Below are positions 32,665 to 43,925 of a stretch of 64,000 nt of DNA, piece after piece; within the stretch, counting starts at the first letter, position 1, and every line of letters starts with the position of its first letter. The position numbers were made by a program, and so were the translations under genes. The notes under the pieces are model-generated. The model ran no database searches. It was given only the letters and a program-made list of their open reading frames with translations, and was not told the DNA's origin. The stretch spans positions 1-64,000 of the forward strand of contig CALYTI010000006.1 of the NCBI GenBank assembly GCA_945487035.1, written 5' to 3'. This DNA is from an uncultured Bacteroidales bacterium (GTDB lineage Bacteria > Bacteroidota > Bacteroidia > Bacteroidales > UBA932).

Positions 32665-34355
32665 CTTGCAATAATTTCTTTGGCAATGATATCGCAGCTT
32701 CCGTCCTCATAGAAGACTTCAGCCCTGAGAGTTCCGTTGCCTTCGACTACAAACAGGCCCTCGTCGTTGAGTTTGGGCTCCTTCCCGTTGAAGGTCCATC
32801 TTATTTCCTCTGCTCCAAGGAAGTTATATACATAAAGAGGGAAGCTGCTGCCCAATTTGAAACTGCCGTCATCGTTCCTTTCCGCACCTCCGAGGAAAAT
32901 GAACGGAATAGTGTTTCTGCTGTCTTTGTTCAGGGTGGTGATATGCCTGTCCAGAGAGTAAACCGTTGCCTTGGTGTAGATGGAGAACACTATATTGTAG
33001 TGAGTCCCGGGCTCAAGGCCATCCAAAGTATGGTAAGCCTTGCCGGTCTTGCCGCTTGCGATTTGCTCCCGGACTATTTCAACTCCGTCCCTGAGCCAGC
33101 TGACAACGCAGCTGTCAGTTTCTTCCAACAGACTTTCGTCCAGTTCCCAACAGATGGTGGCGCTGGTCTGGAACACATACTCTTTCCCGTTGCGGATAGG
33201 CTCTATGACTGTGAAACTTACTGAAGAGTCTGCTTCAACCTTTATGTCCCTGATGGCCAGGTTGGAAGCTTTGCCGCTCCAGGCTCTGAATTCCGGGTCT
33301 GTTTCAGAGGCGAATACCTGCCCCTCACCGTAAGGAAAAAATACTGCGTTCACGCTGTCCGCTCCCGGGAATGCTTCCACAAGGTCCATACACTGATGGT
33401 CCGGACGGCAATTGACCTGCTTCCGCTCCCATCGTTGTTCAGCAGTAAGAGTAATGTTGTAGTATGTTGAATAGCCCGCCCTGTTCTTGGATTTGTCGGC
33501 GTGGTAAACCAGAAGCCCGCCTCCTCCGATGTACTCGTCCCAGCCGCTCTGCTTTCTGCATTCGAACAGCCAGTATTCTCCCGGGACATCAGCCGGATAC
33601 CACAGGTAACGGCGGTTGAGGGAGACCGGTTCAAGATTGGTGCGGCCCAGCTTCAGGGTGTCGCATATTCCGAGTCCGAGTTCGTGGTACTCCGGGGCAC
33701 CGAACCCCGCCGGCGTGCGCGAATGATTGTTCTTGAACCCGTTGTCCATAGGGCTGATGCTGCCCCACAAGCATTGGGCAAGGCCTCCGCTGCCCTCTCC
33801 GTCAGTGTCATAATAGTCTGACAGCCCAAGGACGTGACCGTATTCGTGACACATAATCCCGGTCTCAAAGAGCTCATTTTCAAATAGTTCCGGAATTGCC
33901 ATATAGCCGTCAATTTCTTTGCCGTCAAGGGAAAGAAAGACATTCTCTTCGCTGAGACTGTATTGACGCGGCCAGATCCGGCTTCCGGAAAAGACTACGC
34001 ATACGCAGTTCAGTGTATTGCTTCCTCTTGCAACGAAATGCGAAAAGTTGAATTCCGGGTCGGCAAGCCTGCAGGCCTCGCTGACAGCAAGAGCTACATT
34101 TGACCCGTCCTGACGGGAAGACAGACTTACTACGGGTCCGAGTGTGAATTTGATGCTGTCCTCAGGACCCAATTGGTCGTAGAAATATCTTTCCGTTACC
34201 CTGAGTATGGAATCAGCGTGTTCTTTGGAAATAGTGAAGGGCTCGTCAGCGAATTCGGCGAGAATTACAGGGACTTTGCGGCAATAGCGCTGTGCTGCCG
34301 CCGGCAGGCAAGCCAGCAGCAGGGATAAGCACAACAACTGTCTTCTGAGTCCCAT
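32661..34355 (-). CDS. M6-family (immune inhibitor A-like) metalloprotease, exported
   Basis: The protein has 564 residues from the ATG at 34355, which gives a clean signal peptide (MGLRRQLLCLSLLLACLPAAAQ, split here as MGLRRQLLCL and its hydrophobic core). A GTG at 34385 is less likely. The zinc site is MCHEYGHVLGLSDYYD near 165-180 (HExxHxxGxxD), followed by an SPMDNG methionine turn. After the protease domain (to about 370) come a fibronectin-III-like segment (about 375-470) and a C-terminal immunoglobulin-like part. It probably degrades host or dietary proteins. The lipoprotein gene is cotranscribed. Confidence 0.9.
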   Translation of the reverse strand: MGLRRQLLCLSLLLACLPAAAQRYCRKVPVILAEFADEPFTISKEHADSILRVTERYFYDQLGPEDSIKFTLGPVVSLSSRQDGSNVALAVSEACRLADPEFNFSHFVARGSNTLNCVCVVFSGSRIWPRQYSLSEENVFLSLDGKEIDGYMAIPELFENELFETGIMCHEYGHVLGLSDYYDTDGEGSGGLAQCLWGSISPMDNGFKNNHSRTPAGFGAPEYHELGLGICDTLKLGRTNLEPVSLNRRYLWYPADVPGEYWLFECRKQSGWDEYIGGGGLLVYHADKSKNRAGYSTYYNITLTAEQRWERKQVNCRPDHQCMDLVEAFPGADSVNAVFFPYGEGQVFASETDPEFRAWSGKASNLAIRDIKVEADSSVSFTVIEPIRNGKEYVFQTSATICWELDESLLEETDSCVVSWLRDGVEIVREQIASGKTGKAYHTLDGLEPGTHYNIVFSIYTKATVYSLDRHITTLNKDSRNTIPFIFLGGAERNDDGSFKLGSSFPLYVYNFLGAEEIRWTFNGKEPKLNDEGLFVVEGNGTLRAEVFYEDGSCDIIAKEIIAR

Positions 34356-34466
34356 TACCAGAAAAAACAAGGGCCGAGACCTCACGGCGATCGACCCTAT
34401 GACGTGTACTAAAACCTAAACCTGCTCTATAGATGCAGAGTATTCCGGTTTCGTTGCACAAAAAAT
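34356..34466. other. Leader region of the M6 protease gene
   Basis: About 110 bp between the histone gene and the protease start. It contains a short palindrome, CTGCTCTATAGATGCAG, and no recognised RNA. No exact -7 box was found, so the protease may be read partly through from the histone gene. Confidence 0.35.
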
Positions 34467-34484
34467 AAAAAATTCGAATTTTTT
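34467..34484. terminator. Possible terminator of the histone-like gene
   Basis: AAAAAATTCGAATTTTTT is a perfect 18-bp palindrome touching the stop codon of the histone gene. As an RNA hairpin it is AT-rich and weak, so termination is only likely, not certain. Confidence 0.4.
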
Positions 34485-34657
34485 TATTTTGTTGCTGCTA
34501 CAGACTCCTTGCGGAACTCCTTAAGGTCCTTCATGAGTTCGAGAGCGGCCTTGCGTGCGCGTGCACCGGCTGCCTTGTTTCCCTTAACAACCTGAGCCTC
34601 TGCGTTCACCTGGAACTCAGCGATTGTAGCATTGATTTTTTCAACAAGCTCTTTCAT
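34484..34657 (-). CDS. Histone H1-like DNA-binding protein (Hc1-type)
   Basis: The 57-residue protein starts MKELVEKINATIAEFQ and contains KGNKAAGARARKAALEL near 26-42 and LKEFRKESV near the end. This is the pattern of the short Bacteroidota histone H1-like family: helical, lysine- and alanine-rich, often one of the most abundant nucleoid proteins. It probably compacts DNA without sequence preference. It is a single-gene unit. Confidence 0.92.
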   Translation of the reverse strand: MKELVEKINATIAEFQVNAEAQVVKGNKAAGARARKAALELMKDLKEFRKESVAATK

Positions 34658-34769
34658 TTTTTGATGGTTTTAATGGTTTATAATGTAGTACTTAATTAGT
34701 TGTAAGCGTGTTATCGGAGTGCAAGGTAATGATTAAAATATTTTTATGCAAGAACTGACCCGAATTTTT

Positions 34770-35354
34770 TCATTTTTGGGCCTTTTTGGTATTGAGAACG
34801 TTCATTGCGCGGTCCGCACCGACAAAAATCCAGTCTATGACGCCCTGTATCACGCTTTTGCACAGCTGAGGCATCTGCTGCTGCTCTTCCTCGGAAAGAT
34901 TGCCCAGCACATAGTCGACTTGGGCTCCCTGGGAGAAGTCGTGGCCGACTCCCATACGGATTCGGGCATAGCCTGTGGTGCCTATGGTTTCGGCAATGTT
35001 CTTCAGTCCGTTGTGGCCTCCATCGCTTCCGTTCTTGCGCATCCTGAGGGTGCCGAAAGGCAGGTTGATGTCATCGCAAATCACAATCAGCCTTTCTTCT
35101 GTCACAGGGAGCTTCTGCAGCCAGTATCTGACTGCATTGCCGCTCAAATTCATATAGGTTGAGGGCTTGAGCAGATAGATGTTTCTGCCCTTGACAGAAA
35201 TACTTGCCACATCGCCATATCTCTGGGTTGTAAAAACAGCATTGGATGCCTGTGACCAGGCATCCAACACCATAAAGCCCATATTATGTCGGGTGTGAGC
35301 ATACTCAGGTCCGATATTGCCGAGACCGACTACGAGATAGCTCTCTCCAGCCAT
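34770..35354 (-). CDS. pth: Peptidyl-tRNA hydrolase
   Basis: The 194-residue enzyme releases tRNA from stalled peptidyl-tRNA. It has VGLGNIGPEYAHTRHN with the catalytic histidine near 24, KPSTYMNLSG near 64-73 and the FGTLRMRKNGSDGGHNGLK stretch (core GSDGGHNGLK) near 105-118. It follows rplY by 15 bp, the usual order in this phylum, so translation quality genes are expressed together. Confidence 0.97.
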   Translation of the reverse strand: MAGESYLVVGLGNIGPEYAHTRHNMGFMVLDAWSQASNAVFTTQRYGDVASISVKGRNIYLLKPSTYMNLSGNAVRYWLQKLPVTEERLIVICDDINLPFGTLRMRKNGSDGGHNGLKNIAETIGTTGYARIRMGVGHDFSQGAQVDYVLGNLSEEEQQQMPQLCKSVIQGVIDWIFVGADRAMNVLNTKKAQK

Positions 35355-35369
35355 TGTGATTCAGAAAGA

Positions 35370-35930
35370 TTAGGCTGCAGAAGAGTTGCGGGTTGCGCGA
35401 ACTGTGCAGATAATCATATTCTTGTCTGAGAGAATCTGGAGATTTGCAAAAGAGAGGTCTCCAGCCTTGATGCACTCGCCGATGCCGAGTGGGGTAACAT
35501 CAACGGTAACGTCATCAGGAAGGTTTGCCATCAGGGCGCTGATGCGAAGAGTGCGTGAGTTCTGAACGAACTTACCACCGAGCTGCACACCCTTTGAGTG
35601 TCCGGTAATCTTGATAGGAACGTCAATAGCGATAGGCTTCTCCTCATTTACTGCGAGGAAATCCACGTGCAGGCATTCGTCTGTTACAGGGTGGAACTGG
35701 AGTTCGTGGAGTACTGCGGTGTACTTCTTGCCGTCGAGGTTGAGGTCAACGATGTATGCGCAAGGAGTGTCGGTGACAGTCTTGAGCTGCTTTGCGTCAA
35801 CGGTGAAAAGTACGTTCTCGAGTCCGAGTCCGTAGAGGTTGCAAGGAACGAGTCCCTGTGCGCGGAAGGCCTTGATTACTGCCTTGTTGCCAGCCTGACG
35901 AAGCTGACCGTTAAGTTCAATGTGCTTCAT
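35370..35930 (-). CDS. rplY: 50S ribosomal protein bL25, Ctc type
   Basis: The 186-residue protein has the N-terminal 5S rRNA-binding L25 domain (about 1-90, with VPCNLYG near 30 and ELQFHPVTDECLHVDFLAV near 75-93) and the C-terminal TL5/Ctc domain (about 95-180, with LPDDVTVDVTPLGIGE). It binds 5S rRNA on the ribosome. The leader is 87 nt long from the box at 36018-36026. Confidence 0.96.
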   Translation of the reverse strand: MKHIELNGQLRQAGNKAVIKAFRAQGLVPCNLYGLGLENVLFTVDAKQLKTVTDTPCAYIVDLNLDGKKYTAVLHELQFHPVTDECLHVDFLAVNEEKPIAIDVPIKITGHSKGVQLGGKFVQNSRTLRISALMANLPDDVTVDVTPLGIGECIKAGDLSFANLQILSDKNMIICTVRATRNSSAA

Positions 35931-36017
35931 TTTTGTTGCTTTTGTTAAAATGTGTTACTCAGTCCGGTCTCCCGGACCCCATTGCACCAAAACCGCCTGG
36001 GCGATTTTATTTGCGCC

Positions 36018-36056
36018 GCAAAGATAGTAATTTTTTTCATTATTCCGTATCTTTGT
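36018..36056. promoter_or_regulatory. Divergent promoter pair, rplY-pth / clostripain-like gene
   Basis: TATCTTTGC on the minus strand (36018-36026) and TATCTTTGT on the plus strand (36048-36056), 21 bp apart. The plus box ends 4 nt before the ATG at 36061, predicting a leaderless mRNA; the minus leader is long. Confidence 0.7.
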
Positions 36057-36060
36057 CGGG

Positions 36061-37284
36061 ATGAAGAACTTGAAATCAATATTGCTGACGGTGCTTTGTG
36101 CGGTGGCCCTTGCTTCCTGCACAGATAACTCAGAGCCATTACCGGACTCCGGGAACAGATTGCCGTATGACAGGGAGCCCGTGCCCGGGCTTGGATATCA
36201 GAAGGTAATGATACTTTACTCTGAAGGCTACAATGACCTTGTCGGCAGTCTTGCACTGAACATAGAACAGTTCTGTCAGGGCGATATCCCGTATTTCAAT
36301 GAAAGGAACGTGGTCCTCGTCTATTCCCACGCGGCTGAGCGCAGGGGCGACTATACTACCAAAACAGCCCCAGTCCTCTACCGGCTATACACCCGGGGAG
36401 GCGTAGTGTGCAAGGACACTCTTGCCACCTTCGACCTTCTTGCCAATACTATGACTCCGGACTTTATGCGCTCCGTGATGGAAACCGCACGAAGGAGTTT
36501 CCCGTCCAATCATTACGGTCTTGTCATTACATCCCACGGCAACGGGTGGATACCGAGTGATTATTCAGGAGAAAATATCGATATGAACATAGCTCCTTCG
36601 TGGATAGGCGCCCAGTATGACGGGAGTTCCCGCAACCGCAAGTCCCTGGACATAAACCAGCTGCGCGATGCCATTCCTTTCCGTCTGGACTATATAGCCT
36701 TTGACGCCTGCCTTATGGGCGGAGTGGAGGTCGCCTATGAACTGAAAGACTTGTGTGACTACATAGTTGCATCTCCTACCGAAGTCATCAGCGACGGTTT
36801 CAACTATCCCGATATGGCTGCAAGGCTGTTTGCCGATGGAGATCCCGACCTGGTAGGACTTTGCGAAGATTATTTCAATATGTGCGCGAACTCCGGCAGC
36901 TATGCCACCATAGGGCTGTACGATTGTTCGAAAATGCAGGCCCTTGCGGATGTGAGCAAAGATATTTTTGAGGCTCACAGGGAAGAGGTGATGAAGGTAA
37001 ACCCCTGGAGCGTTCAGAGCTACAACTATTCCTTTACATACAATTTCGACTTCAGGGACTATGTGAAGGCTCTGGGAGCAAGCGAGGCGGAACTTCAGGC
37101 CCTTGACCAGGCTCTTGAGCAGTTGGTTGTCTATAAGAATTCCACGCCATATTTTATCTCCACCCCTATTGATGCAGAGCGTTTCAGCGGCATTGGCACC
37201 TACATTCCTACCGAAAGCAGGACGACTCTCAATTCGTACTTCCGCGAGACCGCCTGGAACGAGGCGACTCTCTTGCTGAAATAA
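36061..37284 (+). CDS. Clostripain-related (C11) cysteine peptidase lipoprotein
   Basis: The 407-residue protein has a lipoprotein signal (LASC near 17-20) and the C11 catalytic dyad: VITSHGNGW with the histidine near 159 and FDACLMGGVEVAYEL with the cysteine near 217. C11 peptidases cut after arginine or lysine and are common on gut Bacteroidales. The box lies 4 nt before the ATG. xerD follows after 6 bp on the same strand. Confidence 0.92.
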   Translation: MKNLKSILLTVLCAVALASCTDNSEPLPDSGNRLPYDREPVPGLGYQKVMILYSEGYNDLVGSLALNIEQFCQGDIPYFNERNVVLVYSHAAERRGDYTTKTAPVLYRLYTRGGVVCKDTLATFDLLANTMTPDFMRSVMETARRSFPSNHYGLVITSHGNGWIPSDYSGENIDMNIAPSWIGAQYDGSSRNRKSLDINQLRDAIPFRLDYIAFDACLMGGVEVAYELKDLCDYIVASPTEVISDGFNYPDMAARLFADGDPDLVGLCEDYFNMCANSGSYATIGLYDCSKMQALADVSKDIFEAHREEVMKVNPWSVQSYNYSFTYNFDFRDYVKALGASEAELQALDQALEQLVVYKNSTPYFISTPIDAERFSGIGTYIPTESRTTLNSYFRETAWNEATLLLK

Positions 37285-37290
37285 TTCACA

Positions 37291-38184
37291 ATGGACCTCA
37301 CCCGACTCAGCCTGTTGGACGATTACGCCTATTATCTGGGCGTGGAGAGGGCTATGTCCCCCAATACGGTAAGCGCATATTGCAGTGATGTGCAGGCCTT
37401 TCTGTCTTCCCCTTTCGCCGCCGACCTTGAAGGACTGGGCAGCGATGAACTTACGGACTATCTCGCATCCTGCTCGGAACTGCTTTCCAAACGCTCACAG
37501 GCCCGGCTTCTCAGCTCTCTGACATCCTTTTTCGACTGGCTCGTGAAGGAGGGAAAGAGGGAGGACAACCCTTGCGACAAGGTGGATGCCCCCAAACTCG
37601 GCCGCTATCTCCCGGTAGTGCTTTCAGTTGAAGAGGTGAATGCCATCATCGACAGCGTGGACACAAGCACTCCTTCCGGAGCCCGGGACCGCGCAATTCT
37701 TGAAATCCTGTACGGCTGCGGACTTCGCGTCAGCGAGGCATCATCCCTGCGTATATCCCAAGTCTTTCTGGAGGAAGGCTTCGTGCGGGTAGTTGGAAAG
37801 GGCGACAAGGAAAGGCTGGTGCCGATGGGGGAGTCGGCTGTCGAGGCATTCGGGCAGTGGCTTGCCGTGCGCCCGGAGCCTGACGGGCCCCAATATTCGG
37901 ATATTGCCTTTCTCAACCGCTTCGGCAAGCAGCTCAGCCGCATTTCCATATTCAAAATGATCAAGAAGCAGGCTCTGCTGGCGGGCGTAACCAAGGAGAT
38001 ATCTCCCCACACCTTCAGGCATTCCTTCGCAACCCACCTTGTGGAAAACGGGGCGGACCTTCGCGCGGTCCAGGAAATGCTGGGCCACGAGAGCATACTC
38101 ACGACCGAAATCTATACGCATATCGATACTGCTACCTGGCAGGCGGCTATTCTGGAGCATCATCCGCGCCGGCAGGGGCGATGA
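37291..38184 (+). CDS. xerD: Tyrosine recombinase XerD-type
   Basis: The 297-residue protein has the N-terminal SAM-like core-binding domain (about 1-90) and the catalytic domain with the arginine in GCGLRVSEA near 146, the HTFRHSFATHL box near 240-250, LGHESILTTEIYTH with the second histidine near 266 and the nucleophilic tyrosine near 275. This is the length and order of Xer recombinases that resolve chromosome dimers at dif. It sits in a housekeeping region, with no element attached, so it is not read as an integrase. XerC versus XerD cannot be settled by eye. Its end overlaps the convergent ComEA-like gene by 38 bp. Confidence 0.9.
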   Translation: MDLTRLSLLDDYAYYLGVERAMSPNTVSAYCSDVQAFLSSPFAADLEGLGSDELTDYLASCSELLSKRSQARLLSSLTSFFDWLVKEGKREDNPCDKVDAPKLGRYLPVVLSVEEVNAIIDSVDTSTPSGARDRAILEILYGCGLRVSEASSLRISQVFLEEGFVRVVGKGDKERLVPMGESAVEAFGQWLAVRPEPDGPQYSDIAFLNRFGKQLSRISIFKMIKKQALLAGVTKEISPHTFRHSFATHLVENGADLRAVQEMLGHESILTTEIYTHIDTATWQAAILEHHPRRQGR

Positions 38185-39151
38185 GGCAGCGGGAGAGTTT
38201 CGTGTACTGTCCTTCATCCACAACTCCGGCCGCCAGCAGCTCGTCAAGAGTCCATTTTTCCCGGGGCATAGTGCTGCGCCACAGCACAATGGATCGGGCT
38301 GTGCGCGAATTGCGTATGGCCGGGTGTTTGCCAAGCGCCTGCTCATCCATAGTCCATAGGGGCAGAGTGGCGGGGTTGCCGCAGTAAATCAGGTCTTCAA
38401 TGCCCTCATAGCGCTCCTCGTCGAAGCGGTATATGTCCATAAGCTGCCGGGTGCTGCCGTAGCCTCCGAGGCTGCTGCGGTACTCCACCATTTTGGCTGC
38501 AAACCAGGGACCTATGCCCGGAAGGGCATCGAAAGCAGCCGAGTCGGCGGTGTTGATATCCAGCTTGGGTATGTCTATGAAGGGTTCCAGCCTTTCGAAA
38601 ACGCTGTCCGCCACCACATAGGACTTGGCGAAATCGGACGCGCGGTGGAACCGACCTCCTTTGAGACGGTAGTTTATGATGCTCTGAGCCTGCTTTTCGG
38701 AAAAGCCCAGACGCTGCAACTCTTCCAGCGAGGCTTCGTTGGGGTTGAAACGGAAGCTCTCCACCTTGCGCCCGGTCCCCCTCATTTTCTGCACTACCGG
38801 GCTGTGCTCCGCCTCTTTGCGCTCAATCTTCGCCACTTTCGGAGCCGATTTCTCTGCAGGCTCCGCTTCAGGGCCGGCGGCGGATTCAGGAGCAATGGCG
38901 CCATCTTTCGGCGGTGCCAGATAGACATAGACGGTATCGGGGGAGTCGCGGTTGGCTTCCACGCGCATCACTGCTGCCCTTTGGATGAAAAGGCAGATCT
39001 GATATCCCAGAATGAGGAAGACCAGAGCTATGGCCCCTACCTTGAAGGTGGAACTAACCCTGCGTTCTGTATTTGTTGACGTGTTCCTGCCGTTTTGGCT
39101 GAGGCGCTCCGGCGAGGACGATGACGATTTCTCCTTTCGGTTCGTTTTCAT
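38147..39151 (-). CDS. Membrane-anchored helix-hairpin-helix (ComEA-like) protein
   Basis: The 334-residue protein has a basic, serine-rich cytosolic start, one membrane segment (about 36-56) and a proline/alanine-rich linker. Tandem helix-hairpin-helix motifs follow: LQRLGFSEKQAQSIINYRL near 140-158, LDINTADSAAFDALPGIGPWFAAKMVEYR (core ALPGIGPWFA) near 205-230, and a third, weaker copy near 245-260. ComEA-like proteins bind DNA outside the membrane for uptake. No other competence gene is visible here. The first 98 bp overlap the end of rsmI. Confidence 0.82.
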   Translation of the reverse strand: MKTNRKEKSSSSSPERLSQNGRNTSTNTERRVSSTFKVGAIALVFLILGYQICLFIQRAAVMRVEANRDSPDTVYVYLAPPKDGAIAPESAAGPEAEPAEKSAPKVAKIERKEAEHSPVVQKMRGTGRKVESFRFNPNEASLEELQRLGFSEKQAQSIINYRLKGGRFHRASDFAKSYVVADSVFERLEPFIDIPKLDINTADSAAFDALPGIGPWFAAKMVEYRSSLGGYGSTRQLMDIYRFDEERYEGIEDLIYCGNPATLPLWTMDEQALGKHPAIRNSRTARSIVLWRSTMPREKWTLDELLAAGVVDEGQYTKLSRCLIAPAGADDAPE

Positions 39152-39773
39152 TGAAGTAATTCACCAGTTCCTGTAAAGTCCCTCGGTGGTGGGTTTCGTG
39201 AAGTTTTGATATTTCCCGTGCAACCGAGCACTCGCGCTCCGCTCCGAACACTTCGACAAACTGCTCAAGGGTATGGAGCAGGCGGTAAGGCGATTCATAG
39301 AAAATCATAGTCCTCGGCTCGGTTTTCAGGGTTTCGAGAAGTGTCTGCCTTCCTTTCTTCTGAGGGAGGAAACCCTCGAAGCAGAAACGGTCGCAAGGCA
39401 GGCCGGAAGATACTAAGGCGGGGATGCAGGCAGTGGCACCCGGAAGTGTCTGGACTTCGATTCCTTCTGCAGCGCAGGCTCTTGCAAGCAGAAAGCCGGG
39501 GTCGGAAATCCCGGGAGTGCCGGCATCGCTGACAAGTGCGACATTGAGTCCTCCGAGTATGCGCTCCTTAATCATTTCGACGCTCTGATGCTCGTTGTAT
39601 TTGTGGTGTGAGACCAGTTTGCCCTTTATCCCGTAGTGCTGGAGCAGCACAGAGCTGGTCCTGGTATCCTCCGCGAGTATGAGGTCAGCGTTACGCAGCA
39701 CTTCCACTGCCCTGAAAGTCATATCCGAGAGATTGCCGACAGGTGTCGGTACGATAAAGAGCGTTCCTGCCAT
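39054..39773 (-). CDS. rsmI: 16S rRNA (cytidine-1402-2'-O)-methyltransferase RsmI
   Basis: The 239-residue protein uses S-adenosylmethionine to methylate C1402 in the decoding centre. It has the family's LFIVPTPVGNLSDMTFRAVEVL (core TPVGNLSDMT), LILAEDTRTSS near 30, LVSDAGTPGISDPGF near 80 and FYESPYRLL near 155. It lies 3 bp after the hypothetical gene upstream and overlaps the ComEA-like gene by 98 bp. Confidence 0.96.
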   Translation of the reverse strand: MAGTLFIVPTPVGNLSDMTFRAVEVLRNADLILAEDTRTSSVLLQHYGIKGKLVSHHKYNEHQSVEMIKERILGGLNVALVSDAGTPGISDPGFLLARACAAEGIEVQTLPGATACIPALVSSGLPCDRFCFEGFLPQKKGRQTLLETLKTEPRTMIFYESPYRLLHTLEQFVEVFGAERECSVAREISKLHETHHRGTLQELVNYFNENEPKGEIVIVLAGAPQPKRQEHVNKYRTQG

Positions 39774-39776
39774 AGT

Positions 39777-40277
39777 CTATCTGAGCTTTCTGCGTACTGC
39801 CATCATAAATCTGTAAACCACCTCAGAGCCCAGGTTCCACTCCGGGAAACGTTCTATCAGCCAGGCTACAGCATCCTCTATCGACTTCATTCCGTTAAGG
39901 GATGTGATGGTACTCTGGAACAGCCCCGGGTCTTCACGGAACAGAGTATTGATAAAGAGTACGCGGTCGTTGAGGGAGATGCCGCTGATGATATTGGCAA
40001 CTTCGCTTCCCGGCATATCGGTCATCCACTGGAAATTGTGAAGGTCCGGCAGGGGAGAGGCTCCATGCTTGTCAATCTCTATGTCCAGGTCCAGAGCTGC
40101 TGCCGGTTCTGCTTCGGCGACCGCACCGGTGTCGGCAGCATCTTCGATGTCCATTGCAGGCTCGACTGCATCTGCAAGTTCTTCATTATCGGCAAGCTGC
40201 TTTTCGAGTTCATCGATTCGTGCGGAGAGCGCTGCGATTTCCGCGCGCAATTCGTTGATAATATCTGTCGTTTCCAT
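39777..40277 (-). CDS. Conserved hypothetical protein with coiled-coil start
   Basis: From the ATG at 40277 ([17 protein letters not shown]) the protein has 166 residues. A short coiled coil (about 4-35) is followed by an acidic, alanine-rich linker and a helical C-terminal domain (about 95-166) reading [24 protein letters not shown] and ending in [11 protein letters not shown] know this kind of domain only as an uncharacterised Bacteroidota protein; the charged linker suggests a scaffolding role. It starts the unit with rsmI and is divergent from tdk. Confidence 0.7.
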   Translation of the reverse strand: METTDIINELRAEIAALSARIDELEKQLADNEELADAVEPAMDIEDAADTGAVAEAEPAAALDLDIEIDKHGASPLPDLHNFQWMTDMPGSEVANIISGISLNDRVLFINTLFREDPGLFQSTITSLNGMKSIEDAVAWLIERFPEWNLGSEVVYRFMMAVRRKLR

Positions 40278-40300
40278 TGTGCCGAAAGTACTCTTTTTAT

Positions 40301-40309
40301 TATTTTTGC
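40301..40309 (+). promoter_or_regulatory. -7 box of tdk
   Basis: TATTTTTGC, 21 nt before the tdk ATG. On the other strand the best candidate box, TACTTTCGG at 40282-40290, deviates from the consensus and is not counted as certain. Confidence 0.6.
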
Positions 40310-40330
40310 AGTACAAACACAAATCTACAA

Positions 40331-40903
40331 ATGTTTTCAGAAAACCACAAGAGATCGGGCTGCATAGAAGTAATCTGCGGCTCAATGTTCTCCGGTAAGA
40401 CCGAGGAACTCATACGCAGGCTAAAAAGAGCCCAGTTCGCGAACCAGAAGATTGCCATCTTCAAGCCGACCATCGATGTCAGGTATTCCGATGTTGAAGT
40501 CGTATCCCACGACCTCCACAGCCTGAAGTCCACCCCTATTACCGATGCTGCCTTTATGCTTGAAATACCTGAAGATATCCAGGTCGTAGGCATAGACGAA
40601 GCCCAGTTCTTCGGGGAAAACATTGTGGAAGTCTGCCAGACTCTGGCAAACAGGGGAGTGCGCGTGATTATCGCAGGACTGGATACGGATTTTCTCGGCA
40701 AGCCTTTCGGCCCTATGCCTGCTCTTATGGCCATTGCTGAAGATGTGCAGAAGGTGCACGCCATCTGCGTGAAGTGCGGCAATCTTGCCAACCATTCGCA
40801 CCGCCTTTCCAAGAGCGAAGACCTTGTGGTACTCGGCGAGAAGGATATCTATGAGCCTCTCTGCCGCGAGTGCTACAACAAAGCTGTAGAGGAGGAGAAG
40901 TAA
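40331..40903 (+). CDS. tdk: Thymidine kinase
   Basis: The 190-residue protein (start [11 protein letters not shown]) salvages thymidine. The P-loop is [18 protein letters not shown] near 15-32, the catalytic glutamate is in [10 protein letters not shown] near 90-99, and two zinc pairs, CVKCGN and CRECYN, lie in the C-terminal part. It belongs to the type II TK1-like family. trpS converges with it, 3 bp away. Confidence 0.96.
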   Translation: MFSENHKRSGCIEVICGSMFSGKTEELIRRLKRAQFANQKIAIFKPTIDVRYSDVEVVSHDLHSLKSTPITDAAFMLEIPEDIQVVGIDEAQFFGENIVEVCQTLANRGVRVIIAGLDTDFLGKPFGPMPALMAIAEDVQKVHAICVKCGNLANHSHRLSKSEDLVVLGEKDIYEPLCRECYNKAVEEEK

Positions 40904-40906
40904 CGC

Positions 40907-43077
<2,171 letters not shown>

Positions 43078-43138
43078 AATGGTAGAAAGTCTTTTTTGTA
43101 GTTGATTTTTCGCGTTAAGTTTATAAGTTTAAAAGCAT

Positions 43139-43147
43139 ACAAATATA
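43139..43147 (-). promoter_or_regulatory. -7 box of recA-trpS
   Basis: TATATTTGT on the minus strand, in the short gap between recA and the sirtuin gene. Confidence 0.65.
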
Positions 43148-43156
43148 GTCAAAAAA

Positions 43157-43873
43157 TTATTCTTCCTCCAGCATTTTGCAGAACTCAAGCATTCCCTCGG
43201 TAGCCTTTTTGCGTATGTGCACGATGCGGGGGTCCCTTGCGGGAACATCAGCCGGGTCGATAATGTAAACCGGAGTGCGTCCCGATGCATAGCGGTAGAG
43301 CCCTGCAGCCGGATAGACCGAGAGGGAAGTGCCCACTATCAGGACTATGTCCGCTGCGGAAAAGATGTCGATTGCCTTTTCGATTTTGGGAACCGGTTCT
43401 CCGAAGAATACGATGTGCGGACGGTACTGTGCTCCGTTGGGGGCAAGGTCCCCGAGCACCACTCGCTCGTAGCCGCAGTCCACGACATACTGCTCGCTGA
43501 AAGCGTCAGCCTCGTTGCAGGTATTTTCCGGACGGATTTTGGTTACTTCCCCGTGGAGATGGAGTACCCTTGTGCTGCCGGCCCTTTCGTGGAGATTGTC
43601 CACATTCTGGGTGATGATGTCCACGTTGTACTTGTCTTCGAGCGAGGCGAGAAGCCTGTGCGCTTCGTTTGGCCGTACAGCTTTCAGTTTCTCTCTCTGA
43701 CGGTTGTAGAATTCCAGGACCAGTCCCGGATTCTGCTTCCAGGCAACATCTGAAGCCACATCCATAGGGTCGTATTTATCCCAAAGCCCTCCGTTGTCCC
43801 TGTAGGTGGAAAGACCGCTTTCGGCGCTTACTCCGGCACCGCTCAGCACTGCAATTCGTTTTTTGTATCCCAT
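43157..43873 (-). CDS. cobB: SIR2-family NAD-dependent protein deacylase
   Basis: The 238-residue sirtuin has GAGVSAESGLSTYRDNGGLW near 12-31, TQNVDNLHERAGS with NxD near 95-107, LHGEVTKIR with the catalytic histidine near 113, and a late GTSLSVYPAAGL. The zinc module is degenerate: only two cysteines (NTC and VDCG) remain of the usual four. It removes acyl groups from lysines using NAD. The box TAACTTTGC ends 6 nt before the ATG. Confidence 0.92.
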   Translation of the reverse strand: MGYKKRIAVLSGAGVSAESGLSTYRDNGGLWDKYDPMDVASDVAWKQNPGLVLEFYNRQREKLKAVRPNEAHRLLASLEDKYNVDIITQNVDNLHERAGSTRVLHLHGEVTKIRPENTCNEADAFSEQYVVDCGYERVVLGDLAPNGAQYRPHIVFFGEPVPKIEKAIDIFSAADIVLIVGTSLSVYPAAGLYRYASGRTPVYIIDPADVPARDPRIVHIRKKATEGMLEFCKMLEEE

Positions 43874-43879
43874 ATACAG

Positions 43880-43920
43880 GCAAAGTTAAGGAATTAACCC
43901 CATAATTTTGGTATATTTGC
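43880..43920. promoter_or_regulatory. Divergent promoter pair, sirtuin / PASTA operon
   Basis: TAACTTTGC on the minus strand (43880-43888) and TATATTTGC on the plus strand (43912-43920), 23 bp apart, with ATGs 6 and 5 nt downstream. A second plus-strand match, TAATTTTGG at 43903-43911, directly precedes the chosen one. Confidence 0.65.
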
Positions 43921-43925
43921 AGGCT

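Noticed and set aside
34356..34466. Structured RNA gene upstream of the M6 protease
   Set aside because: Only a short palindrome could be found; I cannot match it to 6S, SRP or another known RNA.
37291..38184. XerD-type gene as integrase of a mobile element
   Set aside because: Standard Xer length and motifs, located among housekeeping genes, with no attachment sites or cargo.
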